From Bacteroidetes bacterium UBA6063 (lineage in GTDB: Bacteria > Bacteroidota > Bacteroidia > NS11-12g > UBA9320), in assembly GCA_002428905.1 (NCBI GenBank), contig DIYD01000223.1, forward strand, positions 1,197-12,149: a stretch of 10,953 bases of DNA. The letters are read 5' to 3'. The notes below the pieces were generated by a model. That model did not search any database, had not been told where the DNA came from, and saw only the letters and a list, made by a program, of their open reading frames with translations. Position numbers and translations under genes: made by a program. Positions 5,104 to 10,953 of this stretch are shown here, piece after piece (within the stretch, counting starts at the first letter, position 1; every line of letters starts with the position of its first letter).

Positions 5104-8010
5104 TTACTCAATTGACTCGTATATCACATCCATAATGTTGGATCGAACGCTCATTCTGACTAATTTCTTATTTTCAGCCGTTGGATACACCCTGTTCGAT
5201 AAGAAAACATAAACTATGCCAGTTTCTGGATCAGCCCACATCTGTGTCCCCGTAAAACCGCTGTGTCCAAAGCATTTTGCCGAAGCGTAATCCGAAACCG
5301 GATTTACCTTACGTGCATTGGGTTCAGGTTTATCAAAACCAATACCTCTTCTCGAGCTACTTGATTGATATTTGGTAAACAATTCAATGGTCTCCGGCTT
5401 AAGATAACGATGTCCATTGTAAACGCCGCCATTCATTAACATTTGCATGATGGCTGCTACATCCGTGCTGTTCGAGAACAGACCTGCATGACCTGAAACA
5501 CCACCTAACATTGACGCTGCCGGATCGTGAACGTAGCCATGAATTAATGTGCGTCTAAAATCACCATTTTTCTCGGTTGGAACGATCTGATTTTTACCAA
5601 ATTTCTCCAACGGGTTGTACGTCATAGTTCGTAGTCCCATAGGTTGGTAAAATACGCTATCTGTAAAGCGATCCAATGTTGTATGCGTCACATTTTCAAT
5701 CAGGTATTTCATTAATATCATACCCAAATCACTGTATTTATATTTACCCGGATTCTTTAGTTCGGATGTATAAATCGTGCCAAAAATGACCGACTGAAAG
5801 TCCTTACACATGTACAGGTTATCCGATACCTTTATGCAGAATTCCTCTGAAGGTTGTTTGTGATAAGTCGTATCGTAAATCGAATCGTTCGCCACGGTAA
5901 TCTTGTAGAACGGTATCCAACTCTTCAAGCCGGCAGAATGCGTCAGTACCTGTTTGATGGTTACATCATTCTTATTGGTTGTATCCAGATCATGAAGATA
6001 CTTAGACATTGGATCGGAAAGTTTTATTGCGCCATCCTCCACAAGTTTCATGATGGATAACGTGGTTGCGTTTACCTTGGTAAGTGATGCCAGATCGTAT
6101 AAATCGTCCGCCTTCACCTTCTGACTGCCTTTGTACGTATGCTTACCAAATGATTTGTGATAAACCACTTTGCCATGCCGCGCCACCAATACCTGACAGC
6201 CCGGTGTAGCTCCTTTCTGAACGGCGTCGTTCGCCAACGAATCAATCTTAAGCAGATGATCAGCATTCATACCAACTTCTTTAGGCCAGGCATATTGTAA
6301 TACCTGCTTTGGCTCAACCACTTTACGGCTAAACACCTTGAAGTCGTCTGTAACCGAGACCGGCAAATACGCATCCGCGCCTACAGCACCGAACATTAAC
6401 TGAGCCGCTTTTGTATGGTTCATTTTATTGTCTTGGTACCCCATAACAACGGTATTCAGTCCGGCAAAACTTTTTAGGTTATAGGGATTACCAAAATCAA
6501 CCAACACACATTTACTGACTTTGTTTAGGGATTTCACAAATTGAGCTGTACCACTGTTAACGCCGAAGTTGTTCTTTGGGTACCTGCTTGTCTGATGCAA
6601 GCTCACCAGCACCACGTCAAATCCAGCCAGCTTCTTGAGCATGCTGCTTGCCTGTGCTTCATTCACCACCTTTGGCAAATGGAAGTCTGTGGTTTTATGA
6701 TAGTTCTTTGCTGTTTTCTGAAAGACATTGTTGGCCACTCCACCAATCGAGAGTGTAGCAATTTTAGCCGGGCTGTTTATCTCAATTGGAAGTACATTGT
6801 TCTTATCCTGAACCACGCACAGCTGCTTTTCGATCAACTTGTTCAGCAAAAACTCTGCATAGGATGTGTTCAAGTCTTCGATCAAGCTGTCTTCCTTTAT
6901 AAGTTCAAAGTGATTTAACCCCGACCAGTACTTATGGTAGAGCACTTTCTTTACCTTGTCTTCTACATATTTTGCCGTAAGATCGCCCGTACGAATGGCC
7001 TCCTTAATTAGGTCAATGGCTTTGGGCACATTACCCGGAGCCAACAAAATGTCGTTACCCGCTTTAAGTGCTTTGAGTTCTAGTCCGCCCGGTTGATGAA
7101 ACTTTGCCACACCTTGCATATTTAGTGCGTCGGTAAAGGCAAGCCCTTCAAAACCCAATTCGGTACGGAGCAAGCCGTTAATTCCTTTTTCGGAGATGGA
7201 AATTGCAGTTTTGGGTGTGGGATCGATGGCTGGTATGTACAAATGCGCTGTCATCACACTCATTACACCACTATCAATTAACGATCGGAAAGGGTATAGC
7301 TCTATGGAATCGAGTCGCGCTCTACTGTGATTTATTACTGGTAAGTCTTTATGCGAATCCACATCGGTATCACCGTGTCCTGGAAAGTGTTTTGCACAGG
7401 CCATTACATTCTCGTCCTGCATCCCCTTGGCATAAGCCCATCCTTTCTCTGCTACTATTTTTTTATCCTCTCCAAACGATCTGTAGTTGATCACAGGGTT
7501 ATTTGGGTTGTTATTGATATCGATAACCGGGGCAAAATTCACGTGAATTCCCATGCGTTTGCACTGACGGCCGATTTCCCTTCCCATCTGGTAAACCACT
7601 TCAGGGTCTGATATCCCACCTAAACCCATTTGATACGGGAAATGTGTGGTTTTACTCAATCGCATTGCCAGTCCCCATTCACCGTCAATGCCCACCATCA
7701 TTGGCACGTTAGATATGGTTTGAAATTCATTTGTAAGGCGCACCTGTGTGATTGGATCACCTTTAAAGAAAATAACACCGCCGACTTTATGACGCTGGAT
7801 GGTACTTCGAACCTGATCAAGATGAACCTTTCCATATGTTGGTCGTACCTCTATCATCATAAGCTGTGCAATTTGCTCGTCAAGCGACAAAGACTCGTAG
7901 GTGGTATCCACCCAGTCCTTCGCCTTATTATCGGGCACAGGAGCAAAGCCTGATGATGTAAGCAACACCAAAACAGACAATAAGAATATTTTAGATAGAG
8001 ATAACTTCAC
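5104..8010 (-). CDS. secreted GH3 beta-N-acetylglucosaminidase (NagZ-like) fused to beta-lactamase-fold serine hydrolase
   Basis: This 968-residue protein starts at GTG (8010-8008). No ATG lies close upstream, and a Sec signal peptide of about 23 residues follows (no lipobox Cys), so export to the periplasm is expected. Residues ~30-370 are a GH3 catalytic barrel of the NagZ type: KHFPGHGDT at 207-215, the Asp218-Ser-His220 pair matching the Asp-His acid/base dyad of Bacillus NagZ, and the FTDALNMQG nucleophile Asp294. Residues ~400-570 resemble the GH3 C-terminal domain. Residues ~580-968 are a class C beta-lactamase/PBP-type hydrolase: SLTK (Ser642, Lys645), the Y-S-D triad (Tyr759) and HSG (His916) in place of KTG. 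In Bacillus, NagZ removes GlcNAc from muropeptides and a separate beta-lactamase-family amidase, AmiE, then removes the peptide. This fusion could do both. The hydrolase half could equally be an esterase or D-Ala peptidase. Divergent from the DUF4846 gene. Confidence 0.9.
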   Translation of the reverse strand: MKLSLSKIFLLSVLVLLTSSGFAPVPDNKAKDWVDTTYESLSLDEQIAQLMMIEVRPTYGKVHLDQVRSTIQRHKVGGVIFFKGDPITQVRLTNEFQTISNVPMMVGIDGEWGLAMRLSKTTHFPYQMGLGGISDPEVVYQMGREIGRQCKRMGIHVNFAPVIDINNNPNNPVINYRSFGEDKKIVAEKGWAYAKGMQDENVMACAKHFPGHGDTDVDSHKDLPVINHSRARLDSIELYPFRSLIDSGVMSVMTAHLYIPAIDPTPKTAISISEKGINGLLRTELGFEGLAFTDALNMQGVAKFHQPGGLELKALKAGNDILLAPGNVPKAIDLIKEAIRTGDLTAKYVEDKVKKVLYHKYWSGLNHFELIKEDSLIEDLNTSYAEFLLNKLIEKQLCVVQDKNNVLPIEINSPAKIATLSIGGVANNVFQKTAKNYHKTTDFHLPKVVNEAQASSMLKKLAGFDVVLVSLHQTSRYPKNNFGVNSGTAQFVKSLNKVSKCVLVDFGNPYNLKSFAGLNTVVMGYQDNKMNHTKAAQLMFGAVGADAYLPVSVTDDFKVFSRKVVEPKQVLQYAWPKEVGMNADHLLKIDSLANDAVQKGATPGCQVLVARHGKVVYHKSFGKHTYKGSQKVKADDLYDLASLTKVNATTLSIMKLVEDGAIKLSDPMSKYLHDLDTTNKNDVTIKQVLTHSAGLKSWIPFYKITVANDSIYDTTYHKQPSEEFCIKVSDNLYMCKDFQSVIFGTIYTSELKNPGKYKYSDLGMILMKYLIENVTHTTLDRFTDSVFYQPMGLRTMTYNPLEKFGKNQIVPTEKNGDFRRTLIHGYVHDPAASMLGGVSGHAGLFSNSTDVAAIMQMLMNGGVYNGHRYLKPETIELFTKYQSSSSRRGIGFDKPEPNARKVNPVSDYASAKCFGHSGFTGTQMWADPETGIVYVFLSNRVYPTAENKKLVRMSVRSNIMDVIYESIE

Positions 8011-8179
8011 TTGCAGATAGATAAGTTCAAAAAGCGTACCCGCAATGTTAGGTATTTCAAGCGCGCCATGCTGTTCATTTTATCAACCAGTATCAGACAT
8101 TGTCCAGCACAGGTATAACGAAAAACGCAGCGATATAATTTTACTTCCTCCCAAACCGTTAGATATAAAAACGAAACAA
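8011..8179. other. divergent intergenic region between the GH3 fusion and DUF4846 genes
   Basis: If the start codons chosen here are right (GTG at 8010, TTG at 8180), this 169-base stretch carries the promoters of both genes. The best plus-strand candidate is TAATTTTA at 8136-8143, one mismatch from the Bacteroidota -7 consensus TAnnTTTG, but no -33 TTTG lies at the right distance. For the minus strand I see no acceptable match. No repeat, operator palindrome or small ORF stands out. The frame of the DUF4846 gene is open back to an ATG at 8045, but that start is unlikely. Confidence 0.5.
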
Positions 8180-9022
8180 TTGAAAAAATTTACTTTAATA
8201 CTGATTATCAGCTCGTTATCTTTCGCTTTACTGTGGGCTTGTTCTACAAGTCCGGAAAGAACTCAAACCTTTTCATACGAAGAAGAGGTTATGACACATG
8301 TCGGAAAAATACCAACACCTAAGGGTTATGAACGCATTTCGGTCAAACCAGCGTCGGTAGGAGCATATTTCAGAAACTTGTCCTTAAAAGAAGACAATAC
8401 CGTTTATCTTTATAACGGGCAAAAAAAATGGAATCAACGCGCCCAGTTTGCCGTAATCGACATCGACGTGGGCAATAAAGACTTGCAACAATGTGCTGAT
8501 GCCGTTATGCGATTGAGAGCCGAATATCAGTTTCATTCGGGTAACCACAACGACATTCAGTTTCACTTTACAAGCGGCGATCTGGCCAAATGGACCCGCT
8601 ATGCGGAAGGCTATCGGGCGAAGATTTCTGGCAACACTGTTCAATGGGTTAAATCTGCCCAACCCGACACCAGTTATGCCTGCTTTCGCAAATACATGAA
8701 TTTGATTTTCAGTTATTGCGGCACGCTGTCTATGAATCGGGAAGTCAAACCAATATCGGCGGCTAATATCCGGCCCGGCGATGTATTTCATCAAACAGGA
8801 AATCCGTATGGCCATGCGGTAACCGTAATGGACGTTGCCGAGGATTCCACTGGTAAAAAGGTATTCATGCTATCGCAAAGTTATATGCCGGCACAGAGTA
8901 TTCATATTCTCCAGAACCCGAACAACAGCAAGCTTTCCCCCTGGTATTCGTATACCGATGGAGAAGAATTAGAAACGCCGGAATGGACCTTCCCTGCAGG
9001 GAGTTTGAAACGGTGGAAGTAA
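8180..9022 (+). CDS. DUF4846 family lipoprotein, probable TTG start
   Basis: From the TTG at 8180 the product is 280 residues and opens with KKFTLILIISSLSFALLWAC, a lipoprotein signal with Cys21 (Trp at -2 is unusual). The in-frame ATG at 8045 would put 45 non-conserved-looking residues ahead of that signal, so I reject it. The mature part matches DUF4846: VGAYFRNLSL, YNGQKKWNQRAQFAVIDIDVG, CADAVMRLRAEY, then GDVFHQTGNPYGHAVTVMDVA and SQSYMPAQSIHILQNP. The order Cys168, then G-D, His212 and Asp218 recalls NlpC/P60-type thiol hydrolases, which would suit a peptidoglycan role, but this is inference from pattern only. It is divergent from the peptidoglycan-type GH3 fusion. Its TAA directly abuts the stop of the convergent acetyltransferase gene, with no terminator between them. 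Confidence 0.85.
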   Translation: MKKFTLILIISSLSFALLWACSTSPERTQTFSYEEEVMTHVGKIPTPKGYERISVKPASVGAYFRNLSLKEDNTVYLYNGQKKWNQRAQFAVIDIDVGNKDLQQCADAVMRLRAEYQFHSGNHNDIQFHFTSGDLAKWTRYAEGYRAKISGNTVQWVKSAQPDTSYACFRKYMNLIFSYCGTLSMNREVKPISAANIRPGDVFHQTGNPYGHAVTVMDVAEDSTGKKVFMLSQSYMPAQSIHILQNPNNSKLSPWYSYTDGEELETPEWTFPAGSLKRWK

Positions 9023-9478
9023 TTACGTGCTACGCAACATCTCAACATGGGGTATCCCATCCTCCAAATACATCTCGCCTACTGCCTGAAAACCATGTTT
9101 GGCATAATACTGAACGAGATACTCCTGCGCTGATATTCGGATCGGTTGCGCTCCAAATAACTCAGATATATATTCCAAGGTTCGGCTCATAAGCTCATCC
9201 CCAAGGCCTTCTTTCCGATGATCTTTGTGCACGGCAACCCTGCCTATGGATAGCTCGTTGTAGGATACACCGGGAGGAACTATCCGTGAAACAGCAATAA
9301 TCTGTCCAGCATCATTCTGTGCAAAAACATGAACGGATTTAGGATCTTTGAGATCGACCTCCTGATACGCGCAATCTTGTTCTACCACAAACACCGCAGT
9401 TCGGAGTGCATAGATCGCATGCAATTCTTGCGTATGGAGGTTGGCAAAGGATTTCGCGAACCACTTTAATTGCCTCAT
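9023..9478 (-). CDS. elaA: ElaA-type GNAT N-acetyltransferase
   Basis: From the ATG at 9478 the product is 151 residues, the usual ElaA length. An in-frame TTG two codons earlier (9484) overlaps the arsC stop and is a less likely start. ElaA features are clear: W-F at the start, ELHAIYALRTAVFVVEQDCAYQ (the family's LRxxVFVVEQ motif), the beta4 segment SIGRVAV, and the acetyl-CoA pyrophosphate loop H-R-K-E-G-L-G. The C-terminal part (EYLVQYYAKHGF, then EDGIPHVEM) also fits. Members are cytoplasmic acyl-transferases whose natural acceptor is not settled. It is the last gene of a minus-strand run, 2 bases after the ArsC-family gene, and its stop abuts the stop of the convergent DUF4846 gene. Confidence 0.88.
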   Translation of the reverse strand: MRQLKWFAKSFANLHTQELHAIYALRTAVFVVEQDCAYQEVDLKDPKSVHVFAQNDAGQIIAVSRIVPPGVSYNELSIGRVAVHKDHRKEGLGDELMSRTLEYISELFGAQPIRISAQEYLVQYYAKHGFQAVGEMYLEDGIPHVEMLRST

Positions 9479-9480
9479 GT

Positions 9481-9816
9481 TCAAAGGTTCAAAACGAGTT
9501 CCGGGGGTCTCCCAATCACGGCCTTAGCCCCTTTTACGACTATCGGTCGCTCCATCAATTGAGGATGTTCAATCATAGCCCCTATCCAGTCATATGTGTC
9601 TGGACTCTTGTCTTTGTAAGACTCTTTGAAGATCTTCTCGCCTTTTCTCAGTAGATCGTAAGGCTTGATACCCAGTGTTGTTATCAAGTGTTCCAGTTCA
9701 TCTCTCGAGACCGGCGTTTTCATATATTCCACAATTTCAACCTCTGCCCCTTTATCCTGCAACAACTGAAGCGCTTGCCTACTCTTGCTGCATCTCGTAT
9801 TGTGATATATTTTCAT
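9481..9816 (-). CDS. arsC: ArsC/Spx-family arsenate reductase-like protein (glutaredoxin-dependent type)
   Basis: This 111-residue cytoplasmic thioredoxin-fold protein starts MKIYHNTRCSKSRQA, placing the single catalytic Cys9 in the C-x-x-S context typical of ArsC. The three arginines that contact arsenate in Escherichia coli ArsC have clear counterparts in LLRKGE, ERPIVV and IGRPPE. The family reduces arsenate to arsenite using glutathione or an equivalent thiol through glutaredoxin. Close relatives (YffB, Spx) do other redox or regulatory jobs, but the preserved arginines favour ArsC. No arsenite pump (ArsB/Acr3) or ArsR is next to it, so it is not in a standard arsenic operon. It lies 4 bases after the lipocalin-like gene and 2 bases before elaA, so the three are probably one transcript. 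Confidence 0.85.
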   Translation of the reverse strand: MKIYHNTRCSKSRQALQLLQDKGAEVEIVEYMKTPVSRDELEHLITTLGIKPYDLLRKGEKIFKESYKDKSPDTYDWIGAMIEHPQLMERPIVVKGAKAVIGRPPELVLNL

Positions 9817-9820
9817 TCGG

Positions 9821-10381
9821 CTACTTCGTATTAACGAATTTCAGCTTAATGCTATGTGTAGTTTCTTTGCCCGTAATTGGATCTTTAAATGGATATAACA
9901 TACTCAAATGCATGTCCATAGCCGTAAGTGAGTCAATATCTAAAACCTGTGGAGATTGCGTGGGGTCAAACGGGAAGCTGCTAAAATTCAATTTTGTTTC
10001 ATTCTCCATGAAATTCCATTTACCGCCATCTTCACTTTGTGGATCATTCGCGTCGCATTTTGTAGGACCTTCATCCTGAAGAACGGTTGAATCTGCATTC
10101 AGGTACATCAGGTTATCCTTGTCACAATCTTTCACTTCTCCTCCACCCAATTGTTTTAAGAGATCCCAGTAGGTGTTTACCGTTATCTTATTTCCTAAGA
10201 TATCCACTTCTATTTCAGGAACTATGGTTCCGTCAGATACCTTCCAGGCACCTTCGGTCACAAAATCGTGTCTTGTTTTTTGCACCGGTGGATTATCGTC
10301 ATCAATAGGAGATTCATCTTCTGTACAACCGATCGTAAACATCAGGCCTGCGGCCATCATCCATAAAATTGCTTTTTTCAT
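9821..10381 (-). CDS. lipocalin-like lipoprotein
   Basis: I start this at the ATG at 10381 because it gives a compact lipoprotein signal (KKAILWMMAAGLMFTIGC, Cys19). A longer frame to 10426 would add 15 residues ahead of it without merit. The product is 186 residues. After lipidation at Cys19 comes an acidic linker (EDESPIDDDN), then a beta-rich domain with GAWKV at 44-48 and a later GKWNF at about 120-124. This G-x-W strand pattern and the CDKDN...C pair (Cys86 and Cys109, possibly a disulfide) are typical of the small lipocalin-like lipoproteins common in Bacteroidota. Ligand and role are unknown. The stop is 4 bases before the ArsC-family start. It probably sits at the head of that three-gene unit, since 57 bases separate it from the gene upstream. 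Confidence 0.75.
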   Translation of the reverse strand: MKKAILWMMAAGLMFTIGCTEDESPIDDDNPPVQKTRHDFVTEGAWKVSDGTIVPEIEVDILGNKITVNTYWDLLKQLGGGEVKDCDKDNLMYLNADSTVLQDEGPTKCDANDPQSEDGGKWNFMENETKLNFSSFPFDPTQSPQVLDIDSLTAMDMHLSMLYPFKDPITGKETTHSIKLKFVNTK

Positions 10382-10438
10382 AACTCTAATTCTAGCCGCA
10401 AGATAGGGGCTTTTGCACATTGCCATGCCTCCTGGCTG

Positions 10439-10789
10439 TCATTTATTTCTAAACATTCTACGGGTTAACACTTTTTGCAATTCTCGATCAAGCACCAAAC
10501 CTACAAGCCCGGAAACCTGGTCTTCCTTATCCAAAACCCATATTCGATTCAATTTCTTTTCCGAAACATCAACCCGATAAAGCATGCTTTTTAATCTCGA
10601 CAAATCTGAATCGTAAACTGATCTGATATACCGCTGAAGTTCTTTACGAAACTGGTGATAGGCATGTGGGCCATCGTTCCAGGCAAAATCGCTGGCATCC
10701 GTGTTAAAATCCTTATGCAACTGTTCCAGTACCTCATGCAACAGGTCGTTTTGGTCAAGTATATCGGAAAAACGGGTTAATCCGGTCAT
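10439..10789 (-). CDS. conserved-looking hypothetical protein, 116 residues
   Basis: I do not recognise this gene. It encodes a soluble, mostly helical, charged protein with no signal peptide or membrane segment. Notable stretches are FAWNDGPHAYHQFRKELQRYI (residues about 35-55), with several aromatic and His residues, and SRLKSMLYRVDVSEKK, with a basic C-terminus LTRRMFRNK. It reads like a real gene: its ATG directly follows the stop of the upstream frame (TAG then ATG with no gap), and a purine-rich AAGGG lies 8 bases before the start, giving a plausible ribosome site inside the end of the upstream gene. It is thus probably translationally coupled to that gene. Cytoplasmic location is inferred. 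Confidence 0.65.
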   Translation of the reverse strand: MTGLTRFSDILDQNDLLHEVLEQLHKDFNTDASDFAWNDGPHAYHQFRKELQRYIRSVYDSDLSRLKSMLYRVDVSEKKLNRIWVLDKEDQVSGLVGLVLDRELQKVLTRRMFRNK

Positions 10790-10953
10790 CTACCTCACCC
10801 TTCCAATGCCAAACCTTGGATTCCATCTGAAATAGAACTCAGCAACGAAATCATGTGTTTGCTGATTTACGTCGTACATATAATTGGTGCGAAGCAGAAA
10901 ATTCAGTTGGTCAGCAATTGGTCTTTCCCAAAAAATGCGAGCCATAAACAGCT
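10790..10953 (-). CDS. C-terminal end of an unidentified protein, cut by the window edge
   Basis: The minus strand is open from the right edge to a TAG at 10792-10790, giving the last 53 residues or so of a gene that begins outside the window. The visible tail includes MARIFWERPIADQLNFLLR, TNYMYDVNQQTHDF and VAEFYFRWNPRFGIGRVR. Alternating aromatic and polar residues near the end suggest beta strands, as in outer-membrane barrels, but the last residue is Arg rather than the usual Phe, so this is not decisive. The stop abuts the ATG of the 116-residue hypothetical gene, which supports this being the true frame and the two being co-transcribed. Confidence 0.6.
   Translation of the reverse strand, partial: LFMARIFWERPIADQLNFLLRTNYMYDVNQQTHDFVAEFYFRWNPRFGIGRVR
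10793..10804 (-). promoter_or_regulatory. Shine-Dalgarno-like site for the 116-residue gene
   Basis: On the minus strand GGAAGGGTGAGG lies directly before the overlapping TAG and ATG. AAGGG is 8 bases from the ATG and GAGG is 3 bases away. Such purine-rich sites are uncommon in this window, where most starts show none, so this one helps confirm the start at 10789. Confidence 0.45.

Noticed and set aside
5104..6270. Beta-lactamase-like half read as an antibiotic-resistance gene
   Set aside because: The SxxK/YxD/HxG set is shared by many esterases, amidases and peptidases; HSG in place of KTG and fusion to a NagZ-type domain point to cell-wall recycling rather than drug hydrolysis.
6541..6918. 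Open frame of 125 residues on the plus strand inside the GH3 fusion gene
   Set aside because: It is antisense to a well-supported enzyme, its composition is Cys- and His-rich in a way typical of a shadow frame, and it has no recognisable domain or signal.
8384..8815. Open frame of 143 residues on the minus strand opposite the DUF4846 gene
   Set aside because: The plus-strand protein has clear family motifs throughout this region; the antisense frame has none.
9481..9816. An arsenic-resistance operon
   Set aside because: Only the ArsC-family gene is present; no ArsR, ArsB, Acr3 or ArsM is in the neighbourhood.
9675..10079. Open frame of 134 residues on the plus strand across the arsC and lipocalin-like genes
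   Set aside because: It runs antisense to two genes with clear motifs, and its Ser/Cys-rich product has no recognisable features.
10423..10441. Short hairpin (GCCA/TGGC) downstream of the 116-residue gene
   Set aside because: The stem has only about four pairs and no U-tract follows on the minus strand, so it does not qualify as a terminator.

Overview
The window looks like chromosomal DNA of a Bacteroidota bacterium, most likely of the Cytophagales/Cytophagia type. This is judged from gene families typical of that phylum (DUF6787-like membrane protein, DUF4846, lipocalin-like lipoproteins, Mrp with a cysteine-free C-terminal loop, GH3 plus serine-hydrolase fusion), from moderate G+C, and from the scarcity of Shine-Dalgarno sites. 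It is densely coded. No tRNA, rRNA, CRISPR array, insertion sequence or prophage signal is visible, and no gene-free stretch exceeds 170 bases.

Positions 1-2267 (minus strand) hold a tight four-gene run. In transcription order it is a small two-helix membrane protein, the Mrp/ApbC P-loop Fe-S carrier, a NifU-type Fe-S scaffold, and a UbiA-superfamily-like membrane protein cut by the left edge. Gaps are a 4-base overlap, 24 bases and 2 bases. Fe-S cluster delivery is the evident theme of the middle two genes.

Positions 2346-4259 (plus strand) hold one divergently transcribed, membrane-anchored 637-residue protein with a MORN-type C-terminal tail. It faces a minus-strand pair: a DUF4197 lipoprotein (4312-5049) and, upstream of it, a large secreted enzyme (5104-8010). 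A hairpin with a U-tract on the minus strand sits in the convergent gap. The large enzyme joins a NagZ-like GH3 beta-N-acetylglucosaminidase to a class C beta-lactamase-fold serine hydrolase. This is the most functionally suggestive gene here: the two halves resemble the two consecutive enzymes of Bacillus-type muropeptide recycling.

Divergent from it across about 170 bases is a DUF4846 lipoprotein (8180-9022, plus) that probably starts at TTG. Its stop codon abuts that of the next minus-strand gene. The right end (9023-10953, minus) is a run of small genes. In transcription order these are the end of an unidentified protein cut by the edge, a 116-residue hypothetical, a lipocalin-like lipoprotein, an ArsC-family reductase and an ElaA-type acetyltransferase. 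Gaps are 0, 57, 4 and 2 bases.

I found no convincing wholly new multi-gene system. The best leads are the GH3/serine-hydrolase fusion beside a DUF4846 protein with a possible Cys/His/Asp site, the UbiA-like protein with a degenerate first Asp motif next to Fe-S genes, and the Mrp without its usual CxxC. All family calls are from reading the sequence by eye, without a database search.
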